The notes under the pieces: generated by a model | The model's database searches: none | What the model saw: only the letters and a program-made list of their open reading frames with translations | Told to the model about the DNA's origin: nothing | Made by a program: the position numbers and the translations under genes | Assembly: GCF_021271205.1 (NCBI RefSeq) | Contig: NZ_JAIWKS010000010.1 | Span: forward strand, 159,210-223,209 | Source of the DNA: Pseudomonas uvaldensis | Lineage (GTDB): Bacteria > Pseudomonadota > Gammaproteobacteria > Pseudomonadales > Pseudomonadaceae | DNA: 64,000 nucleotides | Direction: 5' to 3' | Shown: positions 1-13,466 of the stretch, one piece after another | Layout: every line of letters starts with the position of its first letter | How positions within the stretch are numbered: the first letter of the stretch is position 1

Positions 1-140
1 ATCGGCAAAACGGTGTTACAACCAATAGAGCCCATCGCGGGTTAAAAAGGTCCGCGGCATTGATCCTGACAACAAGATTAGACTGCGGATGAACCGGATG
101 ATACTCCAGTGATGGAGTGCGTTGCAGAGGGATATGGTTT

Positions 141-407
141 ATGTCGGTCGTCAAGATGAGTGGCAAGGTGAAATGGTTCAACAATGCCAAAGGCTACGGG
201 TTCATCCTAGCGACTGGCAGGGAGGAAGACCTTTTCGCCCACTACTCGGCAATCAATATGGAAGGCTATAAAACCCTGAAAGCCGGGCAGCCTGTAAAAT
301 TCGATGTCATCCAGGGGCCCAAAGGCCTGCACGCAGTCAACATTACGCCCATCGAAGTTCAAAACACACCTGCCTCCGTGGAAATCAAGGTCACCGAGAC
401 CCATTGA
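141..407 (+). CDS. cspD: Cold-shock-domain protein CspD
   Basis: Single cold-shock domain protein of 88 aa that binds single-stranded nucleic acid in the cytoplasm. The RNP1-like segment KGYGFI and the RNP2-like segment DLFAHYSAI are both present, and the GPKGLHAVNI ending of the domain is intact. About 20 extra residues follow, as in Pseudomonas CspD. I chose ATG at 141 because AGAGGGA lies about 10 bases upstream; an in-frame GTG at 117 and ATG at 156 are alternatives. In Pseudomonas cspD normally lies between clpS and icd, which fits the convergent icd here. E. coli CspD is a stationary-phase replication inhibitor; whether this one acts so is inference. Confidence 0.93.
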   Translation: MSVVKMSGKVKWFNNAKGYGFILATGREEDLFAHYSAINMEGYKTLKAGQPVKFDVIQGPKGLHAVNITPIEVQNTPASVEIKVTETH

Positions 408-430
408 CCTGCGATAGCTTGCGGGCATGA

Positions 431-466
431 AAAAAGCCCGGCTCGATCACTCGAGCCGGGCTTTTT
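431..466. terminator. Bidirectional terminator between cspD and icd
   Basis: A 16-bp perfect stem (AAAAAGCCCGGCTCGA with its complement) and a 4-base loop, with an A-run on one side and a T-run on the other. It can therefore end transcripts from both convergent genes. Confidence 0.93.
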
Positions 467-479
467 CATGCCGATTGTC

Positions 480-1736
<1,257 letters not shown>

Positions 1737-2204
1737 GCTGAACTCCATTGCTTGGATTAAACATCTGGCTGCGTTCGAGCGTACCCCAGTTGAATCGGCG
1801 CGCAAACCCTACCAAGACCAAAGAGATACAGTTCGCCGCGTACAACCCTGAAAACCAAGGGAAAAGCGCCAAACATGAGCATAGACGCGTTCCGCCCACT
1901 GCGACGTTTAGACCAATGGACGAGCACTAAAGTCTATGAACCATCGGCAGATCGCCAGCTACCTATGTATAATGCCGCCGCTGACCACAGGGTCACGATG
2001 GCTGACTGCTCTGCGACAGGACTTTCCGCCCGTTAAAAGCCGGTCCGTTACCACGGCCCGACCGCTTGACGCTCGACTGATGCACCCAACATCACCGCGA
2101 AGAAACCTCGACATTCGGTTCACGGATGACTTTGAACGAACGCGCTTACCCGGCGCCCTCGAGTTTCTGCGCATGCTTTAGCAAAGAAGAGAGTTAATCC
2201 GAAT
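1737..2204. promoter_or_regulatory. icd/idh divergent intergenic region
   Basis: 468 bp between two divergent isocitrate dehydrogenase genes, so it must hold both promoters. The only clear hexamer is TATAAT at 1968-1973 on the plus strand, without a convincing -35. An 81-codon open frame at 1936-2181 has arginine-rich, unconvincing composition and I do not call it a gene. I see no recognisable operator. Confidence 0.5.
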
Positions 2205-4430
<2,226 letters not shown>

Positions 4431-4449
4431 GGTTGTAAGAGAACATCAC

Positions 4450-4474
4450 AACCCCCGGCCTTGTGCCGGGGTTT
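4450..4474 (+). terminator. Terminator after idh
   Basis: CCCCGGC-CTTGT-GCCGGGG stem-loop followed by TTTGTGTTT, 20 bases after the idh stop codon. Confidence 0.85.
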
Positions 4475-4541
4475 GTGTTTCCAAACCCACCATCCCTATG
4501 GGAATCAGGATGAACGCCAGACTTGTGAACGCCCTAGCCCT

Positions 4542-4626
4542 TGTGGGAGCGAGCCTGCTCGCGATGGCGGTATAACATTCAATACTGATGCCGCCTGACA
4601 CACCGCTATCGCGAGCAGGCTCGCAC
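4542..4626. repeat. REPIN (two inverted REP units)
   Basis: Two inverted copies of the Pseudomonas REP palindrome (GTGGGAGCGAGCCTGCTCGC and its complement near 4608-4626) around a short spacer, in the idh/Nudix gap. This is one of several copies in the window; such units are mobilised in trans by RAYT transposases. Confidence 0.9.
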
Positions 4627-4663
4627 ATAGACCGAATGCAGCTACTGGAATCGAGGAGACATC

Positions 4664-5110
4664 ATGGACTGGCAACCCCACATTACCGTCGCCACCATCG
4701 TCGAAGACAACGGCCGCTTCCTGATGGTGGAAGAATCCAAGGGCGGACGAGCGGTGCTCAACCAGCCGGCCGGCCACCTGGATCCAGACGAAACACTGAT
4801 TGAAGCCGCTGTACGCGAAACCCTGGAAGAAACCGGCTGGGACGTCGAACCCACCGACGTGGTGGGCATTTACCTGTACACCGCGCCCAGCAACGGCGTG
4901 ACTTACCAGCGCGTCTGTTTCGCCGCCAAGGTCTTGAACCATCGCCCCGACTATCAACTGGATGACGGCATCCTCGGCGCCAAATGGCTAAGCCGCGACG
5001 AACTGCTCGAACAGCGCGAGCACTGGCGCAGCGAGTTGATCATTCGTTGCATCGACGATTATCTGGCCGGCCATCGCCACAGCCTGTCATTGATCCGCCC
5101 TTCTCTTTAG
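4664..5110 (+). CDS. nudJ: Nudix hydrolase, NudJ-like phosphatase
   Basis: 148-aa Nudix hydrolase. The Nudix box lies at about residues 38-60: G-H-L with E43, then REtleEtGWDV, matching GX5EX7REUXEEXGU with its Mg-binding glutamates. E. coli NudJ, which sits next to mnmA just as here, hydrolyses HMP pyrophosphate, thiamine pyrophosphate and nucleotides; I transfer that function by family and neighbourhood. GAGGAG stands a few bases before the ATG. mnmA starts 60 bp downstream on the same strand, so co-transcription is likely. Confidence 0.88.
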   Translation: MDWQPHITVATIVEDNGRFLMVEESKGGRAVLNQPAGHLDPDETLIEAAVRETLEETGWDVEPTDVVGIYLYTAPSNGVTYQRVCFAAKVLNHRPDYQLDDGILGAKWLSRDELLEQREHWRSELIIRCIDDYLAGHRHSLSLIRPSL

Positions 5111-5169
5111 CCTTGCGCGCCCGGGCCTGATAGAATCGCGTCCTTTTTCAAGACACTCATTGAATTCCT

Positions 5170-6294
5170 ATGCGTGATCCAGCTCGTTCCGACACCACCA
5201 AACAGCGCGTCATTGTCGGCATGTCCGGCGGCGTTGACTCTTCCGTTTCCGCCCTTCTGCTGATGGAGCAGGGTTATGAAGTGGAAGGCCTGTTCATGAA
5301 GAACTGGGAAGAAGACGACGGAACCGAATATTGCACCGCCATGGATGACCTGGCGGACGCCCAGGCCGTGTGCGACAAGATCGGCATCAAGCTGCACACC
5401 GCCAATTTCGCCGCCGAGTACTGGGACAACGTGTTCGAGCATTTCCTGGCCGAGTACAAGGCCGGCCGCACGCCGAACCCGGACATCCTCTGCAACCGCG
5501 AGATCAAGTTCAAGGCATTCCTCGACTACGCCATGATGCTCGGCGCCGACCTGATCGCCACCGGCCACTACGTGCGTCGCCGTGATATCGACGGTCGAAC
5601 CGAACTGCTCAAGGGCCTGGATCCGAACAAGGATCAAAGCTACTTCCTGCATGCCGTCGGCGGCGAGCAGATCGCCAAAACCCTGTTCCCGGTGGGGGAA
5701 CTGGAAAAGCCGGAAGTACGGGCGATTGCCGAGAAGCACGACCTTGCCACCGCCAAGAAAAAGGATTCCACCGGCATCTGCTTCATCGGCGAACGGCGTT
5801 TCAGTGATTTCCTCAAGCAATACCTGCCGGCCCAACCGGGCGAGATCAAAACCACCGAGGGCGAGGTCATCGGTCGCCACCACGGTTTGATGTACCACAC
5901 CATCGGTCAGCGCCAGGGCCTGGGCATCGGCGGCCTGAAAGATGCCGGCGAAGAACCGTGGTACGTGCTGGTCAAGGACCTGGAGCACAACGAACTCATT
6001 GTCGGCCAGGGCAACGATCACCCATGGTTGTTCTCCGGCGCCCTGCTCGCCTCGGACATCTATTGGGTCAACCCGATCGACCTCAGCAAGCCACGTCGCC
6101 TGACAGCCAAGGTTCGCTATCGCCAGAGCGACCAGCCTTGCACCCTTGAAAAAACCGCCAACGGCTACCGCGCCACCTTCGATGATCCGCAACGTGCGGT
6201 CACCCCCGGCCAGTCCGTGGTGTTCTATGACGGCGAAATCTGCCTGGGCGGCGGCGTGATCGAAGTCGCAGAGCCATGGAGCAGCAAGGCATGA
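5170..6294 (+). CDS. mnmA: tRNA-specific 2-thiouridylase MnmA
   Basis: 374-aa enzyme that thiolates U34 of tRNA-Lys, -Glu and -Gln using ATP and persulfide sulfur from the TusE relay. The PP-loop SGGVDSS is at residues 19-25. The two catalytic cysteines are C108 in DILCNRE and C204 in STGICFIG. Length is normal for the family. Its TGA overlaps the start of hflD in an ATGA, implying translational coupling; nudJ-mnmA-hflD-purB is the conserved proteobacterial order. Confidence 0.97.
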   Translation: MRDPARSDTTKQRVIVGMSGGVDSSVSALLLMEQGYEVEGLFMKNWEEDDGTEYCTAMDDLADAQAVCDKIGIKLHTANFAAEYWDNVFEHFLAEYKAGRTPNPDILCNREIKFKAFLDYAMMLGADLIATGHYVRRRDIDGRTELLKGLDPNKDQSYFLHAVGGEQIAKTLFPVGELEKPEVRAIAEKHDLATAKKKDSTGICFIGERRFSDFLKQYLPAQPGEIKTTEGEVIGRHHGLMYHTIGQRQGLGIGGLKDAGEEPWYVLVKDLEHNELIVGQGNDHPWLFSGALLASDIYWVNPIDLSKPRRLTAKVRYRQSDQPCTLEKTANGYRATFDDPQRAVTPGQSVVFYDGEICLGGGVIEVAEPWSSKA

Positions 6295-6914
6295 GCCCGA
6301 TACAGGAGCAATTGACGGCATTGGGCGGTGTGTTTCTGGCCGCCGTGCTGGTGGACCGCATCGCCAAGACCGGCCAGGCCACCGAAGCGGGCCTGGCCTG
6401 CATGCTCGGCAGCCTGCTGGTTCGCGACCCCAAGGACACCCTGGAAGTCTATGGCGGCGATGACCTTAACCTGCGTGAAGGCTACCGGGCATTGATCGGC
6501 GCTCTGGAACGCGACCCCAGCGCCTTGCAACGCGAGCCGCTGCGCTATGCCCTGTCGATGCTGGGCCTGGAACGTCAACTGGCCAAGCGCGACGACCTGC
6601 TGGACACCATCGGCAAGCGTCTGCCGCAAATCCAGTCCCAGGTCGAGCACTTCGGCCCGTCCCATGAAAACGTGATCGCCGCTTGCGGTGCGTTGTATCA
6701 GGACACCCTCAGCACACTGCGTCAGCGCATCCAGGTGCATGGCGACATGCGCAACCTGCAGCAACCGAGCAACGCCTCGAAGATCCGCGCCCTGCTGTTG
6801 GCCGGCATCCGTTCGGCCCGGTTGTGGCGGCAGTTGGGCGGCCACCGCTGGCAACTGGTGATCAGCCGACGCAAATTGCTGAAAGAGCTTTACCCATTGA
6901 TGCGCCACGAATAA
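6291..6914 (+). CDS. hflD: HflD homologue (YcfC family)
   Basis: 207-aa all-helical, membrane-associated protein of the HflD family. E. coli HflD binds lambda CII and modulates lysogeny; its housekeeping role is not known. The start MSPIQEQL is chosen because its ATG overlaps the mnmA stop codon (ATGA at 6291-6294); an ATG five codons upstream is possible but lies inside mnmA. The core LERQLAKRDDLLDTIGKRLP is typical. It sits between mnmA and purB as in most gamma-proteobacteria. Confidence 0.93.
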   Translation: MSPIQEQLTALGGVFLAAVLVDRIAKTGQATEAGLACMLGSLLVRDPKDTLEVYGGDDLNLREGYRALIGALERDPSALQREPLRYALSMLGLERQLAKRDDLLDTIGKRLPQIQSQVEHFGPSHENVIAACGALYQDTLSTLRQRIQVHGDMRNLQQPSNASKIRALLLAGIRSARLWRQLGGHRWQLVISRRKLLKELYPLMRHE

Positions 6915-7036
6915 TCGCCTCGACCCGTTTTGTACCTCGTTACGCGTAACACGCCGGTCAGTTGGCGACGGACCGGCGCTGGTTTTCATGTATGATACGC
7001 GCCCCATTTCGTTGCCCGACTGTCCGAGAACACCCC

Positions 7037-8407
7037 ATGCAGCTCTCTTCGCTCACTGCGGTTTCCCCTGTTGACGGCCGCTACGCCGGCAAAACCCAGG
7101 CCCTGCGCCCGATTTTCAGCGAGTACGGCCTGATCCGTGCCCGCGTCCTGGTTGAAGTGCGCTGGCTCCAGCGCCTGGCCGCCCACCCCGCCATCGGCGA
7201 AGTTCCGGCGTTCTCCGCCGAAGCCAATGCGGTACTCAATGCCCTGGCCGATAACTTTGCGCTGGAGCACGCCGAGCGCGTCAAGGAAATCGAGCGCACC
7301 ACCAACCACGACGTGAAGGCCATCGAATACCTGCTCAAGGAGCAGGCGGCCAAACTGCCGGAACTGGCCAAGGTCAGCGAGTTCATTCACTTCGCCTGCA
7401 CCAGCGAGGACATCAACAACCTGTCTCACGCCCTGATGCTGCGCGAAGGCCGCGACGATGTGATGCTGCCGCTGATGCGCCAGGTCGCCCAGGCCATCCG
7501 CGAACTGGCGATCCGCTTCGCCGACGTACCGATGCTGTCGCGCACCCATGGTCAACCGGCTTCGCCGACCACCCTGGGCAAAGAGCTGGCCAACGTGGTG
7601 TATCGCCTGGAGCGCCAGATCGCCCAGGTTGCCGCCGTGCCACTGCTGGGCAAGATCAACGGTGCCGTGGGCAACTACAACGCCCACCTGTCGGCCTACC
7701 CGGACATCGACTGGGAAGCCAACGCCCGCGCCTTCATCGAAGATGAGCTGGGCCTGAGCTTCAACCCGTACACCACCCAGATCGAACCGCACGACTACAT
7801 CGCCGAACTGTTCGACGCCATTGCGCGCTTCAACACCATCCTGATCGATTTCGACCGTGACATCTGGGGCTACATCTCCCTGGGTTACTTCAAGCAGCGC
7901 ACCATTGCCGGCGAAATCGGTTCTTCGACCATGCCGCACAAGGTCAACCCGATCGACTTCGAAAACTCCGAAGGCAACCTGGGCATCGCCAACGCGCTGT
8001 TCCAGCACCTGGCGAGCAAGCTGCCGATTTCCCGCTGGCAGCGCGACCTGACCGACTCCACCGTACTGCGCAACCTGGGCGTGGGCTTCGCCCATAGCGT
8101 CATCGCCTACGAAGCCAGCCTCAAGGGCATCGGCAAGCTGGAGTTGAACGAGCAGAAAATCGCCGCCGACCTGGACGCCTGCTGGGAAGTCCTGGCCGAG
8201 CCGATCCAGACCGTGATGCGTCGCTACAACATCGAAAACCCGTACGAAAAGCTGAAAGAACTGACCCGTGGCAAGGGCATCAGCCCTGAAGCGCTGCAGA
8301 CTTTCATCGATAGCCTGGACATGCCCGCCGAGGCCCGCACCGAGCTGAAGAAGCTCACGCCGGCCAGCTACATCGGCAATGCGGCGGCACAAGCCAAGCG
8401 CATCTGA
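7037..8407 (+). CDS. purB: Adenylosuccinate lyase
   Basis: 456 aa, the same length as E. coli PurB. It catalyses two steps of purine synthesis: SAICAR to AICAR plus fumarate, and adenylosuccinate to AMP plus fumarate. The fumarase/aspartase superfamily signature GSSTMPHKVNPIDFE is complete, and the catalytic histidine segment SRTHGQPASPTT is present. The start MQLSSLTAVSPVDGRY matches the family; 25 extra upstream codons in frame do not. A strong terminator follows. Confidence 0.97.
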   Translation: MQLSSLTAVSPVDGRYAGKTQALRPIFSEYGLIRARVLVEVRWLQRLAAHPAIGEVPAFSAEANAVLNALADNFALEHAERVKEIERTTNHDVKAIEYLLKEQAAKLPELAKVSEFIHFACTSEDINNLSHALMLREGRDDVMLPLMRQVAQAIRELAIRFADVPMLSRTHGQPASPTTLGKELANVVYRLERQIAQVAAVPLLGKINGAVGNYNAHLSAYPDIDWEANARAFIEDELGLSFNPYTTQIEPHDYIAELFDAIARFNTILIDFDRDIWGYISLGYFKQRTIAGEIGSSTMPHKVNPIDFENSEGNLGIANALFQHLASKLPISRWQRDLTDSTVLRNLGVGFAHSVIAYEASLKGIGKLELNEQKIAADLDACWEVLAEPIQTVMRRYNIENPYEKLKELTRGKGISPEALQTFIDSLDMPAEARTELKKLTPASYIGNAAAQAKRI

Positions 8408-8425
8408 TCATCGCTTTGCCCTGAG

Positions 8426-8453
8426 ACGCCCGGCCGAGCGCCGGGCGTTTTTA
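8426..8453 (+). terminator. Terminator after purB
   Basis: Perfect 8-bp stem ACGCCCGG/CCGGGCGT with a 7-base loop, followed by TTTTATT, 18 bases after the purB stop codon. Confidence 0.92.
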
Positions 8454-8491
8454 TTCGCGTCTGAAAAATACTTTTTTTCAATAGGTTACAC

Positions 8492-9658
8492 ATGAATCCT
8501 GATATTCCTCTGCAACTCCTGGGCGGCATCACGGCACGGGAGTTCATGCGCGACTACTGGCAGAAAAAACCACTGCTGATCCGCCAGGCGATCCCTGACT
8601 TCGAAAGCCCGATCGATGCCGACGAACTGGCCGGTCTGGCCCTGGAAGAAGAAGTCGAATCGCGCCTGGTGATCGAGCACGGCGAGCGCCCGTGGGAACT
8701 GCGTCGTGGCCCGTTTGCCGAAGACGAGTTCAGCAAGCTGCCGGAGCGCGAGTGGACGCTGCTGGTCCAAGCTGTCGATCAGTTCGTGCCGGAAGTCAGC
8801 GAGCTGCTGGAGCACTTCCGCTTCCTGCCGAGCTGGCGTATCGACGACGTGATGATCAGCTTTGCCGCCCCGGGTGGCAGCGTCGGTCCGCACTTCGACA
8901 ACTACGATGTCTTCCTGCTGCAAGGCCATGGCAAGCGCAACTGGAAGATCGGCCAGATGTGCGACTCCGAAAGCCCACTGCTGCAACACGCCGACCTGCG
9001 CATCCTCGCCGAATTCGAAGCCACCGACGAATGGACACTGGAACCGGGCGACATGCTCTACCTGCCGCCGCGCCTGGCCCACTGCGGCGTGGCCGTTGAC
9101 GATTGCATGACCTACTCGGTGGGCTTCCGTGCGCCGAGCGCCGCTGAAGTGCTGACCCACTTCACCGACTTCCTCAGCCAGTTCCTGCCGGACGAAGAGC
9201 GCTACACCGACGCCGATGCGCGCCCCGTGAGCGATCCACACCAGATCCAGCACGACGCCCTCGACCGCCTCAAAGGCCTGCTGGCCGAGCACATGAGCGA
9301 CGAGCGCCTGCTGCTGACCTGGTTCGGCCAGTTCATGACCGAGCCTCGCTACCCGGAGCTGGTGGCAGGTCCGGAACTGGAAGAAGAAGACCTGCTGGCC
9401 AGCCTGGAACAAGGCGCAGTGATCATCCGCAATCCGAGCGCCCGCCTGGCCTGGTCGGAAGTGGATGATGACCTGCTGTTGTTCGCCAGCGGCCAGAGTC
9501 GCTATCTGCCGGGCAAGCTGCGCGAGCTGCTGAAAATGATCTGCGCCGCCGACGCACTGCACATCGAGAACCTCAGCCCGTGGCTGGCGGACGAAGACGG
9601 TCGCGGCCTGATCCACGAGTTGGTCAAACAAGGCAGCCTGGGGTTCGCCGATGAATAA
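8492..9658 (+). CDS. roxA: Ribosomal protein L16 arginine hydroxylase (JmjC-like cupin)
   Basis: 388-aa 2-oxoglutarate/Fe(II) oxygenase of the RoxA (YcfD) family. E. coli RoxA hydroxylates an arginine of ribosomal protein L16. The iron triad is visible: H134 and D136 in GPHFDNYD and H197 in PPRLAHCG. The double-stranded beta-helix core spans about residues 90-215, followed by the dimerisation and winged-helix parts. Length fits. Its stop codon overlaps the next gene by 8 bases, so the acetyltransferase is probably co-translated. Confidence 0.93.
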   Translation: MNPDIPLQLLGGITAREFMRDYWQKKPLLIRQAIPDFESPIDADELAGLALEEEVESRLVIEHGERPWELRRGPFAEDEFSKLPEREWTLLVQAVDQFVPEVSELLEHFRFLPSWRIDDVMISFAAPGGSVGPHFDNYDVFLLQGHGKRNWKIGQMCDSESPLLQHADLRILAEFEATDEWTLEPGDMLYLPPRLAHCGVAVDDCMTYSVGFRAPSAAEVLTHFTDFLSQFLPDEERYTDADARPVSDPHQIQHDALDRLKGLLAEHMSDERLLLTWFGQFMTEPRYPELVAGPELEEEDLLASLEQGAVIIRNPSARLAWSEVDDDLLLFASGQSRYLPGKLRELLKMICAADALHIENLSPWLADEDGRGLIHELVKQGSLGFADE

Positions 9659-10076
9659 AATTCACGTTCGTGTCGCAGACTGGCAAAAGGATAACGCCGA
9701 GATCCGGCGCATTCGTGAAAGCGTATTCATAGTCGAGCAGTCGGTTCCGCCGGAGCTGGAATGGGATGCCGACGACCAGGGCGCGGTACATTTCCTGGCG
9801 TACGAAGGCGACTTCCCCATCGGCACCGCCCGCCTGCTGACTGACGGCCACATCGGCCGGGTTTCGGTGCTCAAGGACTGGCGCGGCTTGAAAGTGGGCG
9901 ACGCATTGATGCATGCGGTAATCGCCGAGGCCGAGAAGCGCGAACTCAAGCAGCAGATGCTCAGCGCCCAGGTGCATGCCACGCCGTTCTATGAGCGACT
10001 GGGCTTTGCCGTGGTCAGCGAGGAGTTCCTGGAAGCCGGGATTCCCCACGTGGACATGGTGCGGCGTTCGGCCTGA
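9651..10076 (+). CDS. GNAT family N-acetyltransferase
   Basis: 141-aa GNAT acetyltransferase. The acetyl-CoA loop appears as VLKDWRGLKVGDALMHAV (motif A, R/Q-x-x-G-x-G/A type) and the C-terminal AQVHATPFYERLGF segment is typical of the ElaA-like subgroup. The substrate cannot be told from sequence. It overlaps the end of roxA, and the roxA-GNAT pair is a standing neighbourhood in Pseudomonas. One possibility is modification of a translation component, but that is inference from the neighbour only. Confidence 0.9.
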   Translation: MNKIHVRVADWQKDNAEIRRIRESVFIVEQSVPPELEWDADDQGAVHFLAYEGDFPIGTARLLTDGHIGRVSVLKDWRGLKVGDALMHAVIAEAEKRELKQQMLSAQVHATPFYERLGFAVVSEEFLEAGIPHVDMVRRSA

Positions 10077-10090
10077 GACCGTGCCGCCGC

Positions 10091-10184
10091 CATCGCGAGC
10101 AGACTCGCTCCCACAGGGTCTGGGCCATGCACGAACGCCGTGTGCTACACAGGCCTCATGTGGGAGCGAGTCTGCTCGCGATGA
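10091..10184. repeat. REPIN (two inverted REP units)
   Basis: CATCGCGAGCAGACTCGC at the left and its near-perfect inverse GCGAGTCTGCTCGCGATG at the right, about 50 bases apart. Same family as the copies at 4.5, 29.8 and 32.3 kb but in the opposite arm order. Confidence 0.9.
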
Positions 10185-10202
10185 GGCCCTCCGAGCCACC
10201 CC

Positions 10203-10238
10203 AAAACGCCCCGCCATCTACCGATGCCGGGGCGTTTT
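10203..10238. terminator. Terminator-like hairpin after the GNAT gene
   Basis: AAAACGCCCCG and CGGGGCGTTTT form an 11-bp perfect stem with A and T flanks, so it could act in both directions. It ends the roxA-GNAT unit. Confidence 0.8.
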
Positions 10239-10315
10239 GCCGTCTATCATTCAACTTGCCCCACCCGGAGCCGACAAACTGGCAATATCAAGCCTTTGTC
10301 TCGCGGAGAAATGGA

Positions 10316-11077
10316 ATGTCCTTACGCACCCTCCTGGCTACCCTGCTGCTTGGCTGCAGTCTGTCGGTGATGGCCGACACGCAGATCGTGCCACTGAACT
10401 ACCGCACCAGCGCCGACCTGCTGCCAGTGGCGCAGAATTTCATCGGCAAGGACGGCCAGGTCAGCGCCTACGGCAACCAACTGATCGTTAACGCCGACCC
10501 GGGCAAAATCGAAGAACTGCGGCAATTCCTCGCCCAGTTGGACACCGCGCCCAAGCGCCTGCTGATTACCGTCGACACCAACGAAAACAACCTGCAGGGC
10601 GACCAGGGCTATTCCATCAACGGCGCCGCCCCGAGCCAGACCCGCATCATCAATCGCAGCACGGCCAGTCGTGACGGTGGCGTGCAACAGGTTCAAGCCA
10701 GTGAAGGCCAGCCGGCGCTGATTCAGGTCGGCCAGAGCGTGCCGTTCACCAGCAGCCAGACCGACAATTACGGGCGCATGCAAAGCCAGACCGAATACCG
10801 CAATGTCACCCAAGGTTTTTATGTCACCGCCAGCGTCACCGGCGAGACCGTTCATCTCAGTATCAGTACCAACCGTGACCGCATGAGCCAGGAACGTCCC
10901 GATGTAGTGAACGTGCAAAGTACCGACACAACTGTCAGCGGCCGGCTGGGCGAATGGATCACCCTGGCCGGCGTGAATCGCCAGACCCAAGCTGACAAAC
11001 AGGGCCTGACCCGCAGCTACTCGACCCAAGGCCGCGATGACATGATTCTGCGGGTCAAGGTCGATACCCTGAACTGA
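10316..11077 (+). CDS. Small secretin-like periplasmic protein
   Basis: 253 aa. Residues 1-20 form a Sec signal peptide ending in SVMA before DTQ. Residues 22-80 look like a secretin short N-domain (IVPLNYRTSADLLPVAQNFI, then GQVSAYGNQLIVNADPGKIE), and the C-terminal part (GEWITLAGVNRQ and flanking beta-strands) recalls the beta-domain of type II/IV secretins. It lacks the length of a pore-forming secretin. Related proteins in Pseudomonas are annotated only as secretin/TonB short N-terminal domain proteins. The ATG at 10316 is preceded by GGAGAA; 63 in-frame upstream codons run through a REPIN and are not coding. Function unknown. Confidence 0.82.
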   Translation: MSLRTLLATLLLGCSLSVMADTQIVPLNYRTSADLLPVAQNFIGKDGQVSAYGNQLIVNADPGKIEELRQFLAQLDTAPKRLLITVDTNENNLQGDQGYSINGAAPSQTRIINRSTASRDGGVQQVQASEGQPALIQVGQSVPFTSSQTDNYGRMQSQTEYRNVTQGFYVTASVTGETVHLSISTNRDRMSQERPDVVNVQSTDTTVSGRLGEWITLAGVNRQTQADKQGLTRSYSTQGRDDMILRVKVDTLN

Positions 11078-11571
11078 AGCATCAAAAACTGACTGATGAG
11101 TCGTATTAGACCAAAGATGTAGTGCTTGAAAAATAGCACTACAAAATGTTTGACGAGCCAAAAAACCGAAGGCATGATGGCCTCGCTCCCGCTAATCAGG
11201 GGCCCTGGCAAGGGCCTTCGGGTCGACGCTTGCACCTACCCCGCGAGCCGATTCGTGTCTGTACCGCCCACAAGGTGTGTTTGACGAGGTTGCGACTGGA
11301 ACGAAGTTGTCCCGAGGGACGGAAGCGTAACTAGGTAACCCGGCATCACTCTGAGTTCACATGAAGGCCCACGACGCCCGAATGCGCCCGCAGTTCGCCT
11401 GTACCTGCTCACTTTCTCCTCGAGCCCATCGTTCATCCCGTCGCCTCCCCGCCTGAACCGACTTGTGCGCCCGGCCCCCTGGCCAGCGAGCAGCCTTTTT
11501 CGCCAATGACTGGCGAAGCGGCAGGAGCAGGAATTTTTCCACCCCAGACCTATGCGACGAGGTTTATCTCC
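11078..11571. promoter_or_regulatory. aceA upstream region
   Basis: 494 bp without a credible gene. It holds the palindrome at 11118-11143 (separate entry) and a short hairpin GTCCCGAGGGAC near 11308. Small open frames here have no family resemblance. The long leader may contain the promoter and an untranslated region of isocitrate lyase, or an unannotated small RNA; I cannot decide from sequence. Confidence 0.4.
11118..11143. promoter_or_regulatory. 26-bp palindrome, possible RpiR-family (RccR-like) operator
   Basis: TGTAGTGCT, 8-base AT-rich centre, AGCACTACA: 9-bp perfect arms. The outer TGTAGT...ACTACA resembles what I recall of the site for RccR, the regulator reported to control glyoxylate-shunt genes in P. 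fluorescens. The spacing here may be longer than in published sites, so the assignment is tentative; the palindrome itself is certain. Confidence 0.45.
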
Positions 11572-12897
<1,326 letters not shown>

Positions 12898-12959
12898 TCC
12901 ATGGATAAACGGCTCTTGCGGACCGAATGAAAAAAGCTGACTGCAAGGCCGACGATCTG

Positions 12960-12988
12960 AAGCCCCGACTGGTTCGGGGCTTTTTTTC
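12960..12988 (+). terminator. Terminator after aceA
   Basis: AAGCCCCGA-CTGG-TTCGGGGCTT stem-loop followed by a run of T, about 60 bases past the aceA stop codon. Confidence 0.92.
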
Positions 12989-13199
12989 GCCTAGGCTTTG
13001 AAGGGCAACCTGAATCCTCTATGGGGGGCGGGCAAGCCTGCTCGCACCAGAATCGAAAGACCTTGAGAAAAATTGATCGAACGCAGTATCGGGTAGTCTG
13101 AAAAAGAGTAAAAAGGCCGGCGCTGACAACTGCAGCCTTTGTCATGTAAGGCAAGTTTCCGACTGTCGAAGGAAACAATCGAGAAAATGCCCTACAAAC

Positions 13200-13218
13200 A
13201 ATAATAATTATCATTTGA
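13200..13218. promoter_or_regulatory. Fur-box-like site upstream of nuo
   Basis: AATAATAATTATCATTTGA matches the classic 19-bp Fur consensus at 13 of 19 positions by my count. It is flanked by an inverted repeat AAAATGCC (13184-13191) and GGCATTTT (13221-13228). It lies about 130 bp upstream of the likely nuo -35 element. The rest of the gap 12898-13466 shows no gene. Confidence 0.35.
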
Positions 13219-13350
13219 AAGGCATTTTCATTATTACCCGTCGCCTGGATATACCGATCAACAAATGGCCGGCGCCCCACAGGAGCAGGCCTTCGAGGCC
13301 CTTGGAGAGGTGTGATGTCCTTATTCCAATAAATAATTTCGCTATCGAAT

Positions 13351-13379
13351 TTTACTTGCCCGGTGTTTAGCCATAAAAT
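13351..13379 (+). promoter_or_regulatory. Probable sigma-70 promoter of the nuo operon
   Basis: TTTACT at 13351-13356, a 17-base spacer and TAAAAT at 13374-13379. Transcription would start near 13386, giving an 80-base leader before nuoA. Confidence 0.6.
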
Positions 13380-13466
13380 CACCGCGATTGATTGCTGCGA
13401 CATATCGTCACTGCGTTATTTCTTTTCAAGCTCAGAGACCTTTGCTCTCTGTTAAGGATTTCCAGC

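Noticed and set aside
1936..2181. 81-codon frame in the icd/idh gap
   Set aside because: No ribosome site, odd composition, and it fills a divergent promoter region.
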